This document shows, piece by piece, positions 38,004 through 47,124 of a stretch of DNA of 64,000 nucleotides. How positions within the stretch are numbered: position 1 is the stretch's first letter; every line of letters starts with the position of its first letter. The translations under genes were made by a program, and so were the position numbers. Location: the NCBI GenBank assembly GCA_027214345.1, contig JAPWHR010000017.1:58878-122877 (forward strand), read 5' to 3'. The notes beneath the pieces were generated by a model. It searched no databases, was not told the DNA's origin, and saw only the letters and a list, made by a program, of their open reading frames with translations. The stretch comes from Comamonadaceae bacterium G21597-S1. Its GTDB lineage: Bacteria > Pseudomonadota > Gammaproteobacteria > Burkholderiales > Burkholderiaceae_C.

Positions 38004-39230
38004 ATGCAAGACACGTCCTTCCCTTCCGCCACCGCGGCGCCGGCCGACGACCCGCAGCACCATGGCCTGTACCGGGCGCGACGCGCGCGGCTGCAGTCGG
38101 TGATGCGCGACATGGACATGCCGGTGGCGGTCATCGTCGACCCGATCAACATCCTGTACGCCACCGGCGCGCGCAACATGACGGTCTGGACGGCGCGTAC
38201 ACCGGCGCGGTACCTGCTGGTGTTCGCCGCCGGGCCATGCATCCTGTACGACTTCTTCGGTTGCGAACACCTGGCCAGCGGCCTGCCGACGGTGGACGAG
38301 ATCCGCCCGGCGCTGGGCCTGTGCCATGTCAGTTCGCTGGCCGACCCCGAGGCTGCCGCGCGCCAGTTCGCCGCCGAGATCGACGACTTGCTGCGCCAGC
38401 ATCTGGGGCAGGAGCGGCGCCTGGGTGTGGACCGGTTTCCGTTCCAGACCATCGACGCCTTGCGTGCCCGCGGCCTGCAGCTGCGCGATGCCGACCCGGT
38501 GTTCGCCCGTGCCCGGGCGATCAAGCTGCCGCAGGAGCTGCCGTACATCCGCGAGGCGGTGCGCCGGGTCGAGGCGGCCGCGGCCGAGATGCAGGCGCAG
38601 ATCGCACCGGGACGCAGCGAGGTGGCAATCTGGGCCGAGTTCCAGCGCCGCTTCGTCGCGCTGGAGGGGCAATACACGACGACCCGGCTGATGCAGAGCG
38701 GGCCGCGCAGCTTTCCGTATTTCCAGGAGTGTGGCGCGCGTGTGCTGGAGCCGGGCGACCTGCTGTGTTTCGACACCGACGCGCTGGGTTACCTCGGGTA
38801 CGCGGTGGACTTCTCGCGCACCTTCCTGTGTGGAGCCAACGCCGCCACGCCGGTACAGCGGCTGCTGCATGCGCGCGCGCGCGAACAGCTGGAACACAAC
38901 CTGGCGCTGATCGGCCCCGGCATCGCGTATGCCGAGATCGCCGAGCGGGCCTGGCCGGTGCCGGCCGAACACCAGCAGAGCCGTTATTACGCGGTCGGCC
39001 ACGGCCTGGGCATGTCGGGCGAATTTCCGAACATTCCGCACAGGAAGCCGGGACAGCCCTACCCATTGCCGGGTGTGGTCGAACCGGGCATGGTGATCTG
39101 CATCGAGAGCTACATCGGTTCGGCCGAAGCCGGGCAGGGTGTCAAGCTCGAGGAGCAGCTGCTGGTCACCGACCGCGGCTGCGAGCGGCTCAGCCGCATG
39201 CCGTTCGACGAGCGGCTCGGCGGCAGCTGA
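38004..39230 (+). CDS. M24-family protein resembling DddP (DMSP lyase)
   Basis: A 408-aa pita-bread-fold protein, annotated in general terms as Xaa-Pro aminopeptidase/M24. Sequence blocks track DddP: TTRLMQSGPRSFPYFQECG, then CFDTDALGYLGYAVDFSRTF. The metal ligands D257, D269, H333, E368 and E383 have the same spacing (12, 64, 35, 15) as D295, D307, H371, E406 and E421 recalled for DddP, and Y328 matches Y366. The residue matching Asp377, held to be important for DMSP cleavage, is Gly339, so the reaction may differ. It lies 12 bases after the CocE-type gene. It could cleave a sulfonium or ammonium compound, or a dipeptide. Confidence 0.8.
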   Translation: MQDTSFPSATAAPADDPQHHGLYRARRARLQSVMRDMDMPVAVIVDPINILYATGARNMTVWTARTPARYLLVFAAGPCILYDFFGCEHLASGLPTVDEIRPALGLCHVSSLADPEAAARQFAAEIDDLLRQHLGQERRLGVDRFPFQTIDALRARGLQLRDADPVFARARAIKLPQELPYIREAVRRVEAAAAEMQAQIAPGRSEVAIWAEFQRRFVALEGQYTTTRLMQSGPRSFPYFQECGARVLEPGDLLCFDTDALGYLGYAVDFSRTFLCGANAATPVQRLLHARAREQLEHNLALIGPGIAYAEIAERAWPVPAEHQQSRYYAVGHGLGMSGEFPNIPHRKPGQPYPLPGVVEPGMVICIESYIGSAEAGQGVKLEEQLLVTDRGCERLSRMPFDERLGGS

Positions 39231-39542
39231 CGACGCTGGGCGGCGGCCGATGCCGCCTGCGCGCGGCATCGGCGCCGCAATCCTGACCACCGCCGGCGTA
39301 CACGGCGGGCCACACTGCAAAAAGACTGTCGGCGGGGGTGTTGCGGACCGGAGTTCTTGTCGTATGATCGCCGCCGGCGCAGCTCGGTCCGGGTCGATGA
39401 CACACATCCCCGGCCGGTGCGGACAGGTCGCGGCATCAGCCGGCGGCTGCTGTGCCGGCCCCTGGTGTCCGTCGGGGCGACACGCGCCAGACGCAGTCGC
39501 GTGCTAACCGCCTGACGGGCCTTGTTGCTTGGGGTTTGCACG
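39231..39542. other. Intergenic region before the desaturase gene
   Basis: About 310 bases with no convincing gene. A TATGAT hexamer lies near 39362 but lacks a good -35 partner. This is the longest break in the plus-strand array before 41318 and may carry a promoter for the desaturase/PhnD-like pair. Confidence 0.4.
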
Positions 39543-40499
39543 ATGTCTGAATATCTGAGTTCTCAGCAGGAGCAAGCGGTTGCGCGGCTGCTCACGTCGC
39601 CGATGGCGCGCACCGAATGGCCGACCTGGCTGCTGATCCCGGTGGTGTATGGTGCCTGGCTTGCGCCGTTGTACTGGTCCCGTACACTGGGATTGATGGT
39701 CACCACCGTGCTGCTGATCCTGGCCTGCACCTGGTACATGTCGCTGCAACATGAACTGGTGCACGGCCATCCGACGCGTCATCGCAAGCTCAACAAATGC
39801 CTGGGCTTCGCTCCGCTGGCGGTCTGGTTTCCGTACACCCTGTACATGGAAAGCCACCTGCGTCATCACAACGATGCGCACCTGACCGTGCCCGGCGTCG
39901 ACCCCGAGACCCACTATGTGTCGGACGAGGTCTGGCAGCGCAGCGGATGGGTGATGCGCGCGTTGTTCGTGCACCGCAAGCGGTTCTGGGGCCGTTTCCT
40001 GTTCGGACCGGCCATGGCCATCGGATCGGTGGTGCACGAGGCCATGGGTCAATGGCGGGCCGGCAACTACAAGTACCTGCCCATGTGGTCGCTGCACCTG
40101 ACCCTGCTGGTCGCGATGCTGCTGGCCATCGAGCGCTGGACCATCGTGCCCGCCTGGTATTACCTGCTGCTGGTGGCGTATCCGGCGCTGTCGCTGGCCA
40201 TGGTGCGCTCGTATTACGAGCACCGCGCGGCCGACGATTGCAAGCATCGCATCACGATCAACGAGACCTCGTGGCCGATGCGCCTGCTGTACCTGAACAA
40301 CAACTACCATCTGGTGCACCATGATCTGCCGGGCCTGCCCTGGTATCTGCTGCCGCAGGTCTACCGGGCCGATCGTGATGCCTACATCGCGCGGTGTGGC
40401 GGGTTTCGCGTCGGTGGATACCTTGAGCTGATCCGGCGTTTCGGCCTGACGCCGGTCGATGCACCGGTCCATCCCCTGGCGCGGGACCGGCAGACTTGA
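39543..40499 (+). CDS. Membrane di-iron fatty acid desaturase-family protein
   Basis: A 318-aa integral membrane protein with the three histidine boxes of the desaturase/hydroxylase family: HELVHGHPTRH, HLRHHNDAH and NNNYHLVHHDLP. These bind two irons and use O2. Hydrophobic spans surround box 1 and lie at about 185-225. It overlaps the next PhnD-like gene by four bases and so is functionally tied to it. That partnership, and the position inside a transport/lyase array, argue against ordinary membrane lipid desaturation. Oxidation of a small imported molecule is possible. ATG 39543 is preferred to a TTG at 39522. Confidence 0.82.
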   Translation: MSEYLSSQQEQAVARLLTSPMARTEWPTWLLIPVVYGAWLAPLYWSRTLGLMVTTVLLILACTWYMSLQHELVHGHPTRHRKLNKCLGFAPLAVWFPYTLYMESHLRHHNDAHLTVPGVDPETHYVSDEVWQRSGWVMRALFVHRKRFWGRFLFGPAMAIGSVVHEAMGQWRAGNYKYLPMWSLHLTLLVAMLLAIERWTIVPAWYYLLLVAYPALSLAMVRSYYEHRAADDCKHRITINETSWPMRLLYLNNNYHLVHHDLPGLPWYLLPQVYRADRDAYIARCGGFRVGGYLELIRRFGLTPVDAPVHPLARDRQT

Positions 40500-41317
40500 C
40501 CGGATCGCCGCGCGCCTGGCGTCTGACGATGCCGATGTACAACGTCACGCCCGCCTTGGGCGCGGCGTGGGAGGCCATGCTCGGGGCCGTCATCCGGGGG
40601 CTGCGCCAGCGCGGCTGGACGGATCCGATGCGGGTCGTGCCGGCGGCCGGTGACCTGACGGCGTTGTGGCGTGCGCCCGACCTGTTGTTGTCGCAGACCT
40701 GCGGTTATCCGCTGGTGACCGAGCTGGAGCATGATGTGCAGGTGCTGGCCGCGCCCGAGTTCGGCCTGCCGGGTTGTGCCGGGGTCGACTACCGCAGCCT
40801 GATCCTGGTGCCGCGAACCGGCGGTGCGGATTCGCTCGGGCAGTTGCGCGGCGCGGTTGCCGTCATCAACCAGTGGCATTCGCACAGCGGCATGAACGCC
40901 TTGCGCCACACGATTGCACCGCTGGCGCGCGACGGCCGGTTCTTCTCGCGCATCGTGGTGTCGGGCAGCCACATGGCCAGCATCGTGGCCGTGCAGCAGG
41001 GCCAGGCCGACGTGGCGGCCATCGACTGCGCCACCTATGGGCTGGCTTTGCGTGCCGCGCCTGAACGGCTGGCCGGCGTCCGCGTGCTGCAGGCCACCGC
41101 TGCCGCGCCGGGCCTGCCGCTGATCACTTCGCGCGCGCTGGGCCACGCGCAGGTGCAGGACCTGCTCGCGGTGCTGCTGCGTCTGCATGAAGACGTCCCG
41201 TCGGTGCTGGAGAGCCTGTGCGTGTCGCGTCTGCATGCCATGGACCTGGCCGCTTACGAACCGATACGTCAGCAGGTGCGCGAGGCCGCGCAACACGGGT
41301 ATCCGACACTGGCCTGA
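40496..41317 (+). CDS. PhnD-like binding protein without signal peptide (2)
   Basis: A protein of up to 273 aa with the PhnD/SsuA-like binding fold: LPLITSRALG near the end, SGSHMASIVAVQQGQADVAA as the typical PhnD core, and GYPLVTELEHDVQVLAAP. No signal peptide. The TTG at 40496 overlaps the desaturase stop; an ATG at 40529 is a credible alternative start. It is the second soluble PhnD-like protein in the array, each one fused by overlap to an enzyme gene (lyase copy 2, desaturase). Role unknown; a cytoplasmic ligand-binding or enzymatic role is inferred. Confidence 0.72.
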   Translation: MTGSPRAWRLTMPMYNVTPALGAAWEAMLGAVIRGLRQRGWTDPMRVVPAAGDLTALWRAPDLLLSQTCGYPLVTELEHDVQVLAAPEFGLPGCAGVDYRSLILVPRTGGADSLGQLRGAVAVINQWHSHSGMNALRHTIAPLARDGRFFSRIVVSGSHMASIVAVQQGQADVAAIDCATYGLALRAAPERLAGVRVLQATAAAPGLPLITSRALGHAQVQDLLAVLLRLHEDVPSVLESLCVSRLHAMDLAAYEPIRQQVREAAQHGYPTLA

Positions 41318-41623
41318 ACGCGCCATGCCTGGCAGTGGCGCGCCAATCCTGAAATAAAACTTGATGGGATCAGTTCTGCATAGGCGCTGGCGACGCTGCA
41401 TGTTCGATATGCGACCAGGCCGATCCAGTCAATTCAACTAATTGATGCCCTCATAGGTCAATCGTGGATTCACTTAGGGATTGTCTGTATCCTTAAAGAT
41501 GAATCCGGTGGTTACGATGATCGCGGAGTCCCAGTTCGGCCTTCGCCGTCATCGTGCGTTTGCCTGTCGTGTCCGACGGGTGCCCCGGAAACATATTTAC
41601 CGATCATCAAGGAGATGCAACAA
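41318..41623. other. AT-richer intergenic region before transporter 3
   Basis: About 300 bases, clearly more AT-rich than the genes around it and with no open frame worth calling. It holds the palindrome at 41429-41445 and ends with AAGGAG at 41609-41614 before the binding-protein ATG. It is probably the promoter region of transporter 3. Confidence 0.55.
41429..41445. promoter_or_regulatory. Palindrome, candidate operator for transporter 3
   Basis: TCAATT (41429-41434) and AATTGA (41440-41445) are perfect inverted repeats around five bases. The site lies about 180 bases before the binding-protein start in an AT-rich patch. The regulator is unknown. Confidence 0.35.
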
Positions 41624-43192
41624 ATGGCTCAACACGAAACAACAACCGAGTCCGGAATCATTCTGGACAGACGCCAGCTGATCAGCGGGGCTTCCGCTGT
41701 CGGCCTGGGCGCTGCATTTGGCAGCATGCCCGCGATGGCCCAGGGCAAGCCGAAAAAAGGAGGCACCCTGCGCCTGGGCATGGAGGGTGGTTCGGCTTCG
41801 GACAGCCTGGATCCGCGCACCTATGCCGACTCGATTCCGATCGCCTACAGCCTGATGATCTGGAACACGCTGGTCGAGATCGACACTGCCGGCAATGCCA
41901 CGCCCGAGCTGGCCGAGAGCTGGGAGTCCAAACCCGGCGCCATGGAATGGGTGTTCAACATCCGCAAGGGCATCACGTTCGGTTCCGGCAAGACGCTGGA
42001 CGCGGACGACGTGATCTATTCGATCAACCTGCACCGCGGCGAGACCAAGTCTCCGGCCAAGGGTCTGCTGGAGGCGATCACGGAGATCAACAAGCTGTCC
42101 GCAAATCAGGTCGAGATCAAGCTCAAGGCCGGCAATGCCGACTTGCCGTTCATTCTGTCCGACTACCACATGATCATCGTGCCCAATGGCACGACCGATT
42201 TCCAGAAGGCCGACGGCACCGGCGCCTTCACGCTGACCGAGTGGCAGCCGGGCGTGCGTATCGTGTGCAAGCGCAAGTCGGGTGAATACTGGAAACCGGG
42301 ACGCGGCAACTTCGACACCGTCGAGTTGCGCTACATCGGCGACGCCGCCGTGCGCACGCAGGCACTGATCACGAACCAGGTGGACGCGATCAACCGCGTC
42401 AACCAGAAGACGGTTGGTCTGTTGTCCAAGTCCAAGAACATCAAGATCGCGCGCTCCCAGGGTGCCGGCAATCGTTTTGCCTTCGTGGCGCTGACCGACG
42501 TCGACCCTTACAAGAAGCGCGACGTGATGCTGGGTCTCAAGTACGGCATCGACCGCCAGACCATCATCAAGAACGTGTTCTCGGGTTACGCCACGGTCGG
42601 CATGGACCACACCATCGGCCCATTGAACAAGTACTACGACAAGTCGCAGAAGGCGCGTCCCTTCGATCCGGACAAGGCCGCGTTCCACTTCAAGAAGGCA
42701 GGCATGTCGGGTCCGTTCGAGCTGCAGGTGTCCGAAGGTGCCTATACCGGCGCGACCGACTCGGCCGTGATCTTCCAGGAGTCGCTGAAGAAGGCCAAGG
42801 CCAACCTGGACGTCAAGCGCGTCTCGGGCGACGGCTACTGGGACAACGTCTGGCTCAAGGTGCCGTTCTGCGCCGTGTACTGGGGCAACCGCCCGACCGC
42901 CGACCTGCAGTTGTCGCAGACCTTCGTCACCGGCCAGACCTGGAACGACACCCACTATTCGAACCCGAAGTTCGACAAGCTGGTGGTCGACGCCCGTGTC
43001 GAACTCGACGAGAAGAAACGCGCCGAGATGTATGCCGAGTGCCAGCGCCTGTTGTCGGAGGAGGCGGGCATGATCTGCTTCGCGATCGGCGACGCGCTCG
43101 ATGCCGGCTCGACACGGCTGCGCGGCCTGGAGCCCCATGCGCGGTACGACATGAACGACCAGCGCCTGGCCGAAAAGGGCTGGTTCGCCTGA
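41624..43192 (+). CDS. Dipeptide-type ABC transporter substrate-binding protein (transporter 3)
   Basis: A 522-aa SBP_bac_5 periplasmic binding protein. The N terminus has an export signal with two adjacent arginines (DRRQLISGASAVGLGAAFG), Tat-like. The mature protein begins KPKKGGTLRLGMEGG and contains DADDVIYSINLHRG. It is only distantly related to the two copies upstream, so its ligand probably differs. Start ATG 41624 is 9 bases after AAGGAG; an ATG at 41615 is too close to it. A strong terminator-like hairpin follows before the permease gene. Confidence 0.9.
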   Translation: MAQHETTTESGIILDRRQLISGASAVGLGAAFGSMPAMAQGKPKKGGTLRLGMEGGSASDSLDPRTYADSIPIAYSLMIWNTLVEIDTAGNATPELAESWESKPGAMEWVFNIRKGITFGSGKTLDADDVIYSINLHRGETKSPAKGLLEAITEINKLSANQVEIKLKAGNADLPFILSDYHMIIVPNGTTDFQKADGTGAFTLTEWQPGVRIVCKRKSGEYWKPGRGNFDTVELRYIGDAAVRTQALITNQVDAINRVNQKTVGLLSKSKNIKIARSQGAGNRFAFVALTDVDPYKKRDVMLGLKYGIDRQTIIKNVFSGYATVGMDHTIGPLNKYYDKSQKARPFDPDKAAFHFKKAGMSGPFELQVSEGAYTGATDSAVIFQESLKKAKANLDVKRVSGDGYWDNVWLKVPFCAVYWGNRPTADLQLSQTFVTGQTWNDTHYSNPKFDKLVVDARVELDEKKRAEMYAECQRLLSEEAGMICFAIGDALDAGSTRLRGLEPHARYDMNDQRLAEKGWFA

Positions 43193-43260
43193 TCGTGCAC
43201 CGCCGGACCCGGACCCAATCATGGATTGGTCGCAAGGGTCCGGTGCACACACACAAACAA

Positions 43261-43308
43261 GCGCGCTTGCGCAGGGCCTCGTCGAGGGCTTGGCAAGCGC
43301 GCTTTTTT
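43261..43308 (+). terminator. Intrinsic terminator/attenuator after the binding protein
   Basis: A perfect 10-base stem, GCGCGCTTGC (43261-43270) with GCAAGCGCGC (43293-43302), is followed directly by six Ts (43303-43308). It sits between the binding protein and its permease, so it probably ends most transcripts early and keeps binding protein in excess. Confidence 0.8.
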
Positions 43309-43379
43309 GTGGGAGTTTCCATCGTGCCTAGCCGGATGCGGCCATTCGCAGCCGCACGGTTCCATAGAAAGACCTACCC

Positions 43380-44327
43380 ATGCTCAAACTCATAGCCAAT
43401 CGGCTCGGTCAGGGGGTGATCACGCTTTTTGCGGTCTCCGTCCTGATCTTCATCTGTACGCAGATCCTGCCCGGTGACGTCGCCTCGGCGGTGCTCGGCC
43501 AGGGCGCAACGCCCGAGGCCCTGGCCGCGTTCCGCAAGGAACTGGGCCTGAACGAGCCCGCGTACATGCGTTACATCAACTGGTTGTGGGGCGCCGTCCG
43601 TGGTGACCTCGGCGTGTCGATGACCAACCAGCGCGTCATCATCGACGAATTGCTGCCGCGGCTGTACAACACGCTGTTCCTGGCGGGTTATGCAGCCCTG
43701 ATCGCCATTCCGCTGTCGGTGGGCCTGGGTATCCTGGCCGCGATCAACGAAGGCAAGCTGGTGGACAAGGCCTCGAACATCCTGACCCTGATCACGATCT
43801 CGATCCCCGAGTTCTTCATCGCCTACCTGATGATCATCTTCTTTGTCGTCGACCTCGGATGGTTTCCGTCACTGGCCACGGTCTACCCGGGTATCGAGTT
43901 CGGTGAACGGGTCTACATCACGACCTTGCCGGCGGTGGCGCTGACCATGCTGGTGGCGGCGCACATGTTGCGCATGACGCGCAGTTCGGTGTTGTCCGTG
44001 ATGTCCAGCCCGTACATCGAGATGGCCTTTCTCAAGGGCGCCAAGCGCACCCGCGTGATCTCGCGCCATGCGCTGCCCAACGCGGCCGCGCCCATCATCA
44101 CCGTCATCGCGTTGAACCTGGCCTACCTGGTCGTCGGTGTGGTTGTGCTCGAGGCCGTGTTCGTCTACCCGGGCATCGGGCAGCTGATGGTGGATGCCGT
44201 GTCCAAGCGCGACGTACCGGTGATCCAGGCCTGCGGCCTGGTGTTTGCAATGGTGTTCGTCGTGCTCAACACCCTGGCGGACGTGGCCATCATCCTGGTC
44301 AATCCGCGGCTGCGTCACAAGCGTTGA
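43380..44327 (+). CDS. ABC transporter permease, DppB-like (transporter 3)
   Basis: A 315-aa inner-membrane permease with about six helices. The signature segment is RSSVLSVMSSPYIEMAFLKG, and the C-terminal AVFVYPGIGQLMVDAV is typical. It follows the terminator-like hairpin and precedes the second permease by 13 bases. It diverges from the two duplicated DppB-like copies. Confidence 0.92.
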   Translation: MLKLIANRLGQGVITLFAVSVLIFICTQILPGDVASAVLGQGATPEALAAFRKELGLNEPAYMRYINWLWGAVRGDLGVSMTNQRVIIDELLPRLYNTLFLAGYAALIAIPLSVGLGILAAINEGKLVDKASNILTLITISIPEFFIAYLMIIFFVVDLGWFPSLATVYPGIEFGERVYITTLPAVALTMLVAAHMLRMTRSSVLSVMSSPYIEMAFLKGAKRTRVISRHALPNAAAPIITVIALNLAYLVVGVVVLEAVFVYPGIGQLMVDAVSKRDVPVIQACGLVFAMVFVVLNTLADVAIILVNPRLRHKR

Positions 44328-44340
44328 AGGAGAACAAGAA

Positions 44341-45174
44341 ATGAGAATACTGGGACACAAACCCACCGTCACCGCGTGGATCGGCATGGCCATCATCGTG
44401 GTGAACCTGCTGGTGGCGATCTTCGGGCCGGCGTTCGCGCCGTACTCCGAATCGCAGACTGTCGGCTCCACCTGGGACGAACCCAGCGTGCAGATGCTGC
44501 TGGGCGCCGACCAGATCGGTCGCGACATGCTCACGCGCCTGATCTACGGCGCCCGCATGACGATCGGCGTGGCGCTGGCCACCACCGCCTTGTCGTTCTT
44601 CATCGGCATCACGCTCGGTTTTGCGGCGGCCGTGCTCGGCGGCTGGGTCGACACCGTGATCTCGCGCCTGGTCGACGTCATCCTGTCGATCCCGCTGCTG
44701 ATCCTGGCCTTGATCATCCTGGGCGTGTTCGGCTCGTCGATTCCGGTGCTGATCGTCACCATCGCCGTGCTCGATTCCACCCGCGTGTTCCGGCTCTCGC
44801 GGGCGCTGGGCATGAACCTGACGGTGCTCGAATACGTCGAGGCCGCGCGCTTGCGCGGCGAAGGCACCTGGTGGATCATCCGCCGCGAAATCCTGCCCAA
44901 TGCATCGGCGCCGCTGCTGTCCGAGTTCGGTCTGCGCTTTTGCTTCAACTTCCTGTTCATCGCCGCCCTGTCGTTCCTGGGCCTGGGCATCCAGCCGCCG
45001 TTCGCCGACTGGGGCGGCATGGTGCGCGAGAACTCCGCGGCCATCAACTTCGGCATGCTGGCGCCGATCTGGCCGGCCCTGGCGATCACGATCCTGACCG
45101 TCGGGGTCAACATGGTGGTGGACTGGCTGTTGTCGGTCGAGGCCCGTCCGTCGGGCGCACAGGCAGAATTGTGA
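44341..45174 (+). CDS. ABC transporter permease, DppC-like (transporter 3)
   Basis: A 277-aa inner-membrane permease. It has the DppC-type signature VEAARLRGEGTWWIIRREI and the C-terminal FLGLGIQPPFADWGGMVREN. ATG 44341 follows GGAG. It is the partner of the preceding permease and lies 7 bases from the fused ATPase gene. Confidence 0.92.
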   Translation: MRILGHKPTVTAWIGMAIIVVNLLVAIFGPAFAPYSESQTVGSTWDEPSVQMLLGADQIGRDMLTRLIYGARMTIGVALATTALSFFIGITLGFAAAVLGGWVDTVISRLVDVILSIPLLILALIILGVFGSSIPVLIVTIAVLDSTRVFRLSRALGMNLTVLEYVEAARLRGEGTWWIIRREILPNASAPLLSEFGLRFCFNFLFIAALSFLGLGIQPPFADWGGMVRENSAAINFGMLAPIWPALAITILTVGVNMVVDWLLSVEARPSGAQAEL

Positions 45175-45181
45175 GGACAGC

Positions 45182-46921
45182 ATGACAGACAAGACAGACA
45201 AGAAAATCATCCTGCAGATCAAGGGCCTGCGCCTGGAAGCCGTGCGTGGCAAGAACGTCATCGTCGACAACGTCGACGTGACGCTGCATGCCGGCGAAGT
45301 GCTGGGCCTGATCGGCGAAAGCGGCGCCGGCAAATCCACCATCGGCCTGTCCGCGATGTCGTATGCCCGCGCCGGCGTGCACATCGCCGGGGGTTCGGTG
45401 GAGATCGACGGCGTCAACATCCGCGAACTCAGTGCCGCCGGCCGGCGCGACGTGCGCGGCAAGCGCATTGCCTACGTGGCCCAGTCCGCATCCGCGGCCT
45501 TCAACCCGGCCCACACCATCATGGACCAGGTCTGCGAGGCGCCGACCATCCACGGCATCATGTCGCGGCAGGAGGCCGAGGCCTGGGCGCGCGAGTTGTT
45601 CAAGTCGCTGGACCTGCCCGACCACGAGACCTTCGGTGACCGTTATCCGCACCAGGCGTCCGGCGGCCAGCTGCAGCGCGCAATGGCCGCGATGGCCATG
45701 TCCTGCCGCCCGGACATTCTGGTGCTGGACGAACCCACGACGGCGCTGGACGTGACGACGCAGATCGAGGTGCTGATCCTGCTCAAGTCGCTGATCCGCG
45801 AATACGGCTCGGCCGCGTTGTACATCACGCACGACCTGGCGGTGGTGGCTCAGGTGGCCGACCGCATCAAGGTGCTGCGCCATGGCAAGGAGGTCGAGGA
45901 GGGCACGGTCGACGAGGTGCTGCAGTCCCCGAAGGAGGATTACACCCGCCAGCTGGTGGCCGTGCGCGGCGCCGCCGCCAGCGAACGCGCGGTGCAGTCG
46001 TCGGTGCAGGACGAGGCCATCCTGCAGGTCGAGCACGTGGACGCGGCCTATGGCACGTTCAAGGTGGTCAACGACGTGAGCCTGGACGTGAAACGGGGCG
46101 AGACAGTCGCTGTCGTGGGAGAGTCGGGCTCCGGCAAGTCCACGCTGGCGCGCATCATCACCGGGCTGCTGCCGCCCATCGGCGGCAAGATCCTGTTCAA
46201 GGGCGAGCCTCTGCCCAAGAGCCTGGCCGAGCGCAGCAAGAACCTGCGGCGGCAGATCCAGCTGGTCTACCAGATACCGGATGTGGCCCTCAATCCGCGC
46301 CAGCGCCTGATCGAGACCATCGGTCGACCCGTGAGTTTCTATGCCGGCCTGGGCGGCGACCAGAGCATGGTCAATGAAGACGGCGACCAGCCCGTGAAGG
46401 AGACGCTGGACCATTCGTCGAAGAAGTATTTCGGCATGAAGTCCAGCGAGGTGCACAAGCGCACGCTGGAGCTGCTCGACATGGTCGAATTGCCGCGCGA
46501 ATTCCTGATGCGCCGCCCGACCGAACTCTCGGGCGGCCAGAAGCAGCGGGTCTGCGTGGCGCGGGCGCTCGCGGCGCGCCCCGACCTGATCATCCTCGAC
46601 GAACCCACGTCGGCGCTGGATCCGCTGGTGGCCGAGGAGATCCTCAAGCTGCTGCGCCGGCTGCAGGCCGAACTCGGCCTGTCCTACGTGCTCATCACGC
46701 ACGACCTGGACGTGGTACACCGCATCGCCCACCGCACCGCGGTGATGCTCAAGGGTTCGTTCGTGGCCTTCGACAAGACCGACGCGATCTTCGAGGGACC
46801 CTACCATCCCTATACCGAGCAGCTGGTCACCGCCGTGCCCGTCATGCGCAGCGACTGGCTCGATGGGGTGCTGGCCAAGCGCGCCGCCAAGGCACAGGCC
46901 GCTGCAGGCACTGCGGCCTGA
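45182..46921 (+). CDS. Fused double ABC ATPase (DppD-DppF type)
   Basis: A 579-aa protein with two complete nucleotide-binding domains. Domain 1 (about 8-260) has Walker A GESGAGKST, signature ASGGQLQRAMAAMAM and Walker B ILVLDEPTTALD. Domain 2 (about 280-560) has Walker A GESGSGKST, signature LSGGQKQRVCVARAL and Walker B LIILDEPTSALD. This GsiA-like fusion replaces the two separate ATPases of transporter 1. Domain 2 carries a roughly 35-residue insertion before its signature (GGDQSMVNEDGDQPVKET region). It is the last gene of the transporter 3 operon and is followed by a terminator. Confidence 0.92.
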   Translation: MTDKTDKKIILQIKGLRLEAVRGKNVIVDNVDVTLHAGEVLGLIGESGAGKSTIGLSAMSYARAGVHIAGGSVEIDGVNIRELSAAGRRDVRGKRIAYVAQSASAAFNPAHTIMDQVCEAPTIHGIMSRQEAEAWARELFKSLDLPDHETFGDRYPHQASGGQLQRAMAAMAMSCRPDILVLDEPTTALDVTTQIEVLILLKSLIREYGSAALYITHDLAVVAQVADRIKVLRHGKEVEEGTVDEVLQSPKEDYTRQLVAVRGAAASERAVQSSVQDEAILQVEHVDAAYGTFKVVNDVSLDVKRGETVAVVGESGSGKSTLARIITGLLPPIGGKILFKGEPLPKSLAERSKNLRRQIQLVYQIPDVALNPRQRLIETIGRPVSFYAGLGGDQSMVNEDGDQPVKETLDHSSKKYFGMKSSEVHKRTLELLDMVELPREFLMRRPTELSGGQKQRVCVARALAARPDLIILDEPTSALDPLVAEEILKLLRRLQAELGLSYVLITHDLDVVHRIAHRTAVMLKGSFVAFDKTDAIFEGPYHPYTEQLVTAVPVMRSDWLDGVLAKRAAKAQAAAGTAA

Positions 46922-46959
46922 GCAAGGCTGGGATCGGCCGCCTCCGGGTGGCCGGGCAG

Positions 46960-46994
46960 GCCGCGATCGCCGGTGCCGGGGATCGCGGCTTTTT
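46960..46994 (+). terminator. Rho-independent terminator of transporter 3
   Basis: A perfect 9-base stem, GCCGCGATC (46960-46968) with GATCGCGGC (46981-46989), around a 12-base loop, followed by five Ts (46990-46994). It lies 39 bases after the fused ATPase stop and closes the long plus-strand array. Confidence 0.82.
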
Positions 46995-47124
46995 CACGCG
47001 CACACGCCCTTGCCTGTAGGAGGCGGCTGACGCCGGGAGCCGGCGCCTGCCGATTCCGGTGCCGATGCGGTTTGACGAACATGGGAGCCGTTGTCGTGCA
47101 ACCCATTCGAAAGGACTCCGCACC

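Noticed and set aside
41597..43252. 551-codon open frame antisense to the transporter 3 binding protein
   Set aside because: The plus-strand frame is a clear SBP_bac_5 protein with signal and ribosome-binding site; the antisense frame has no recognisable domain.
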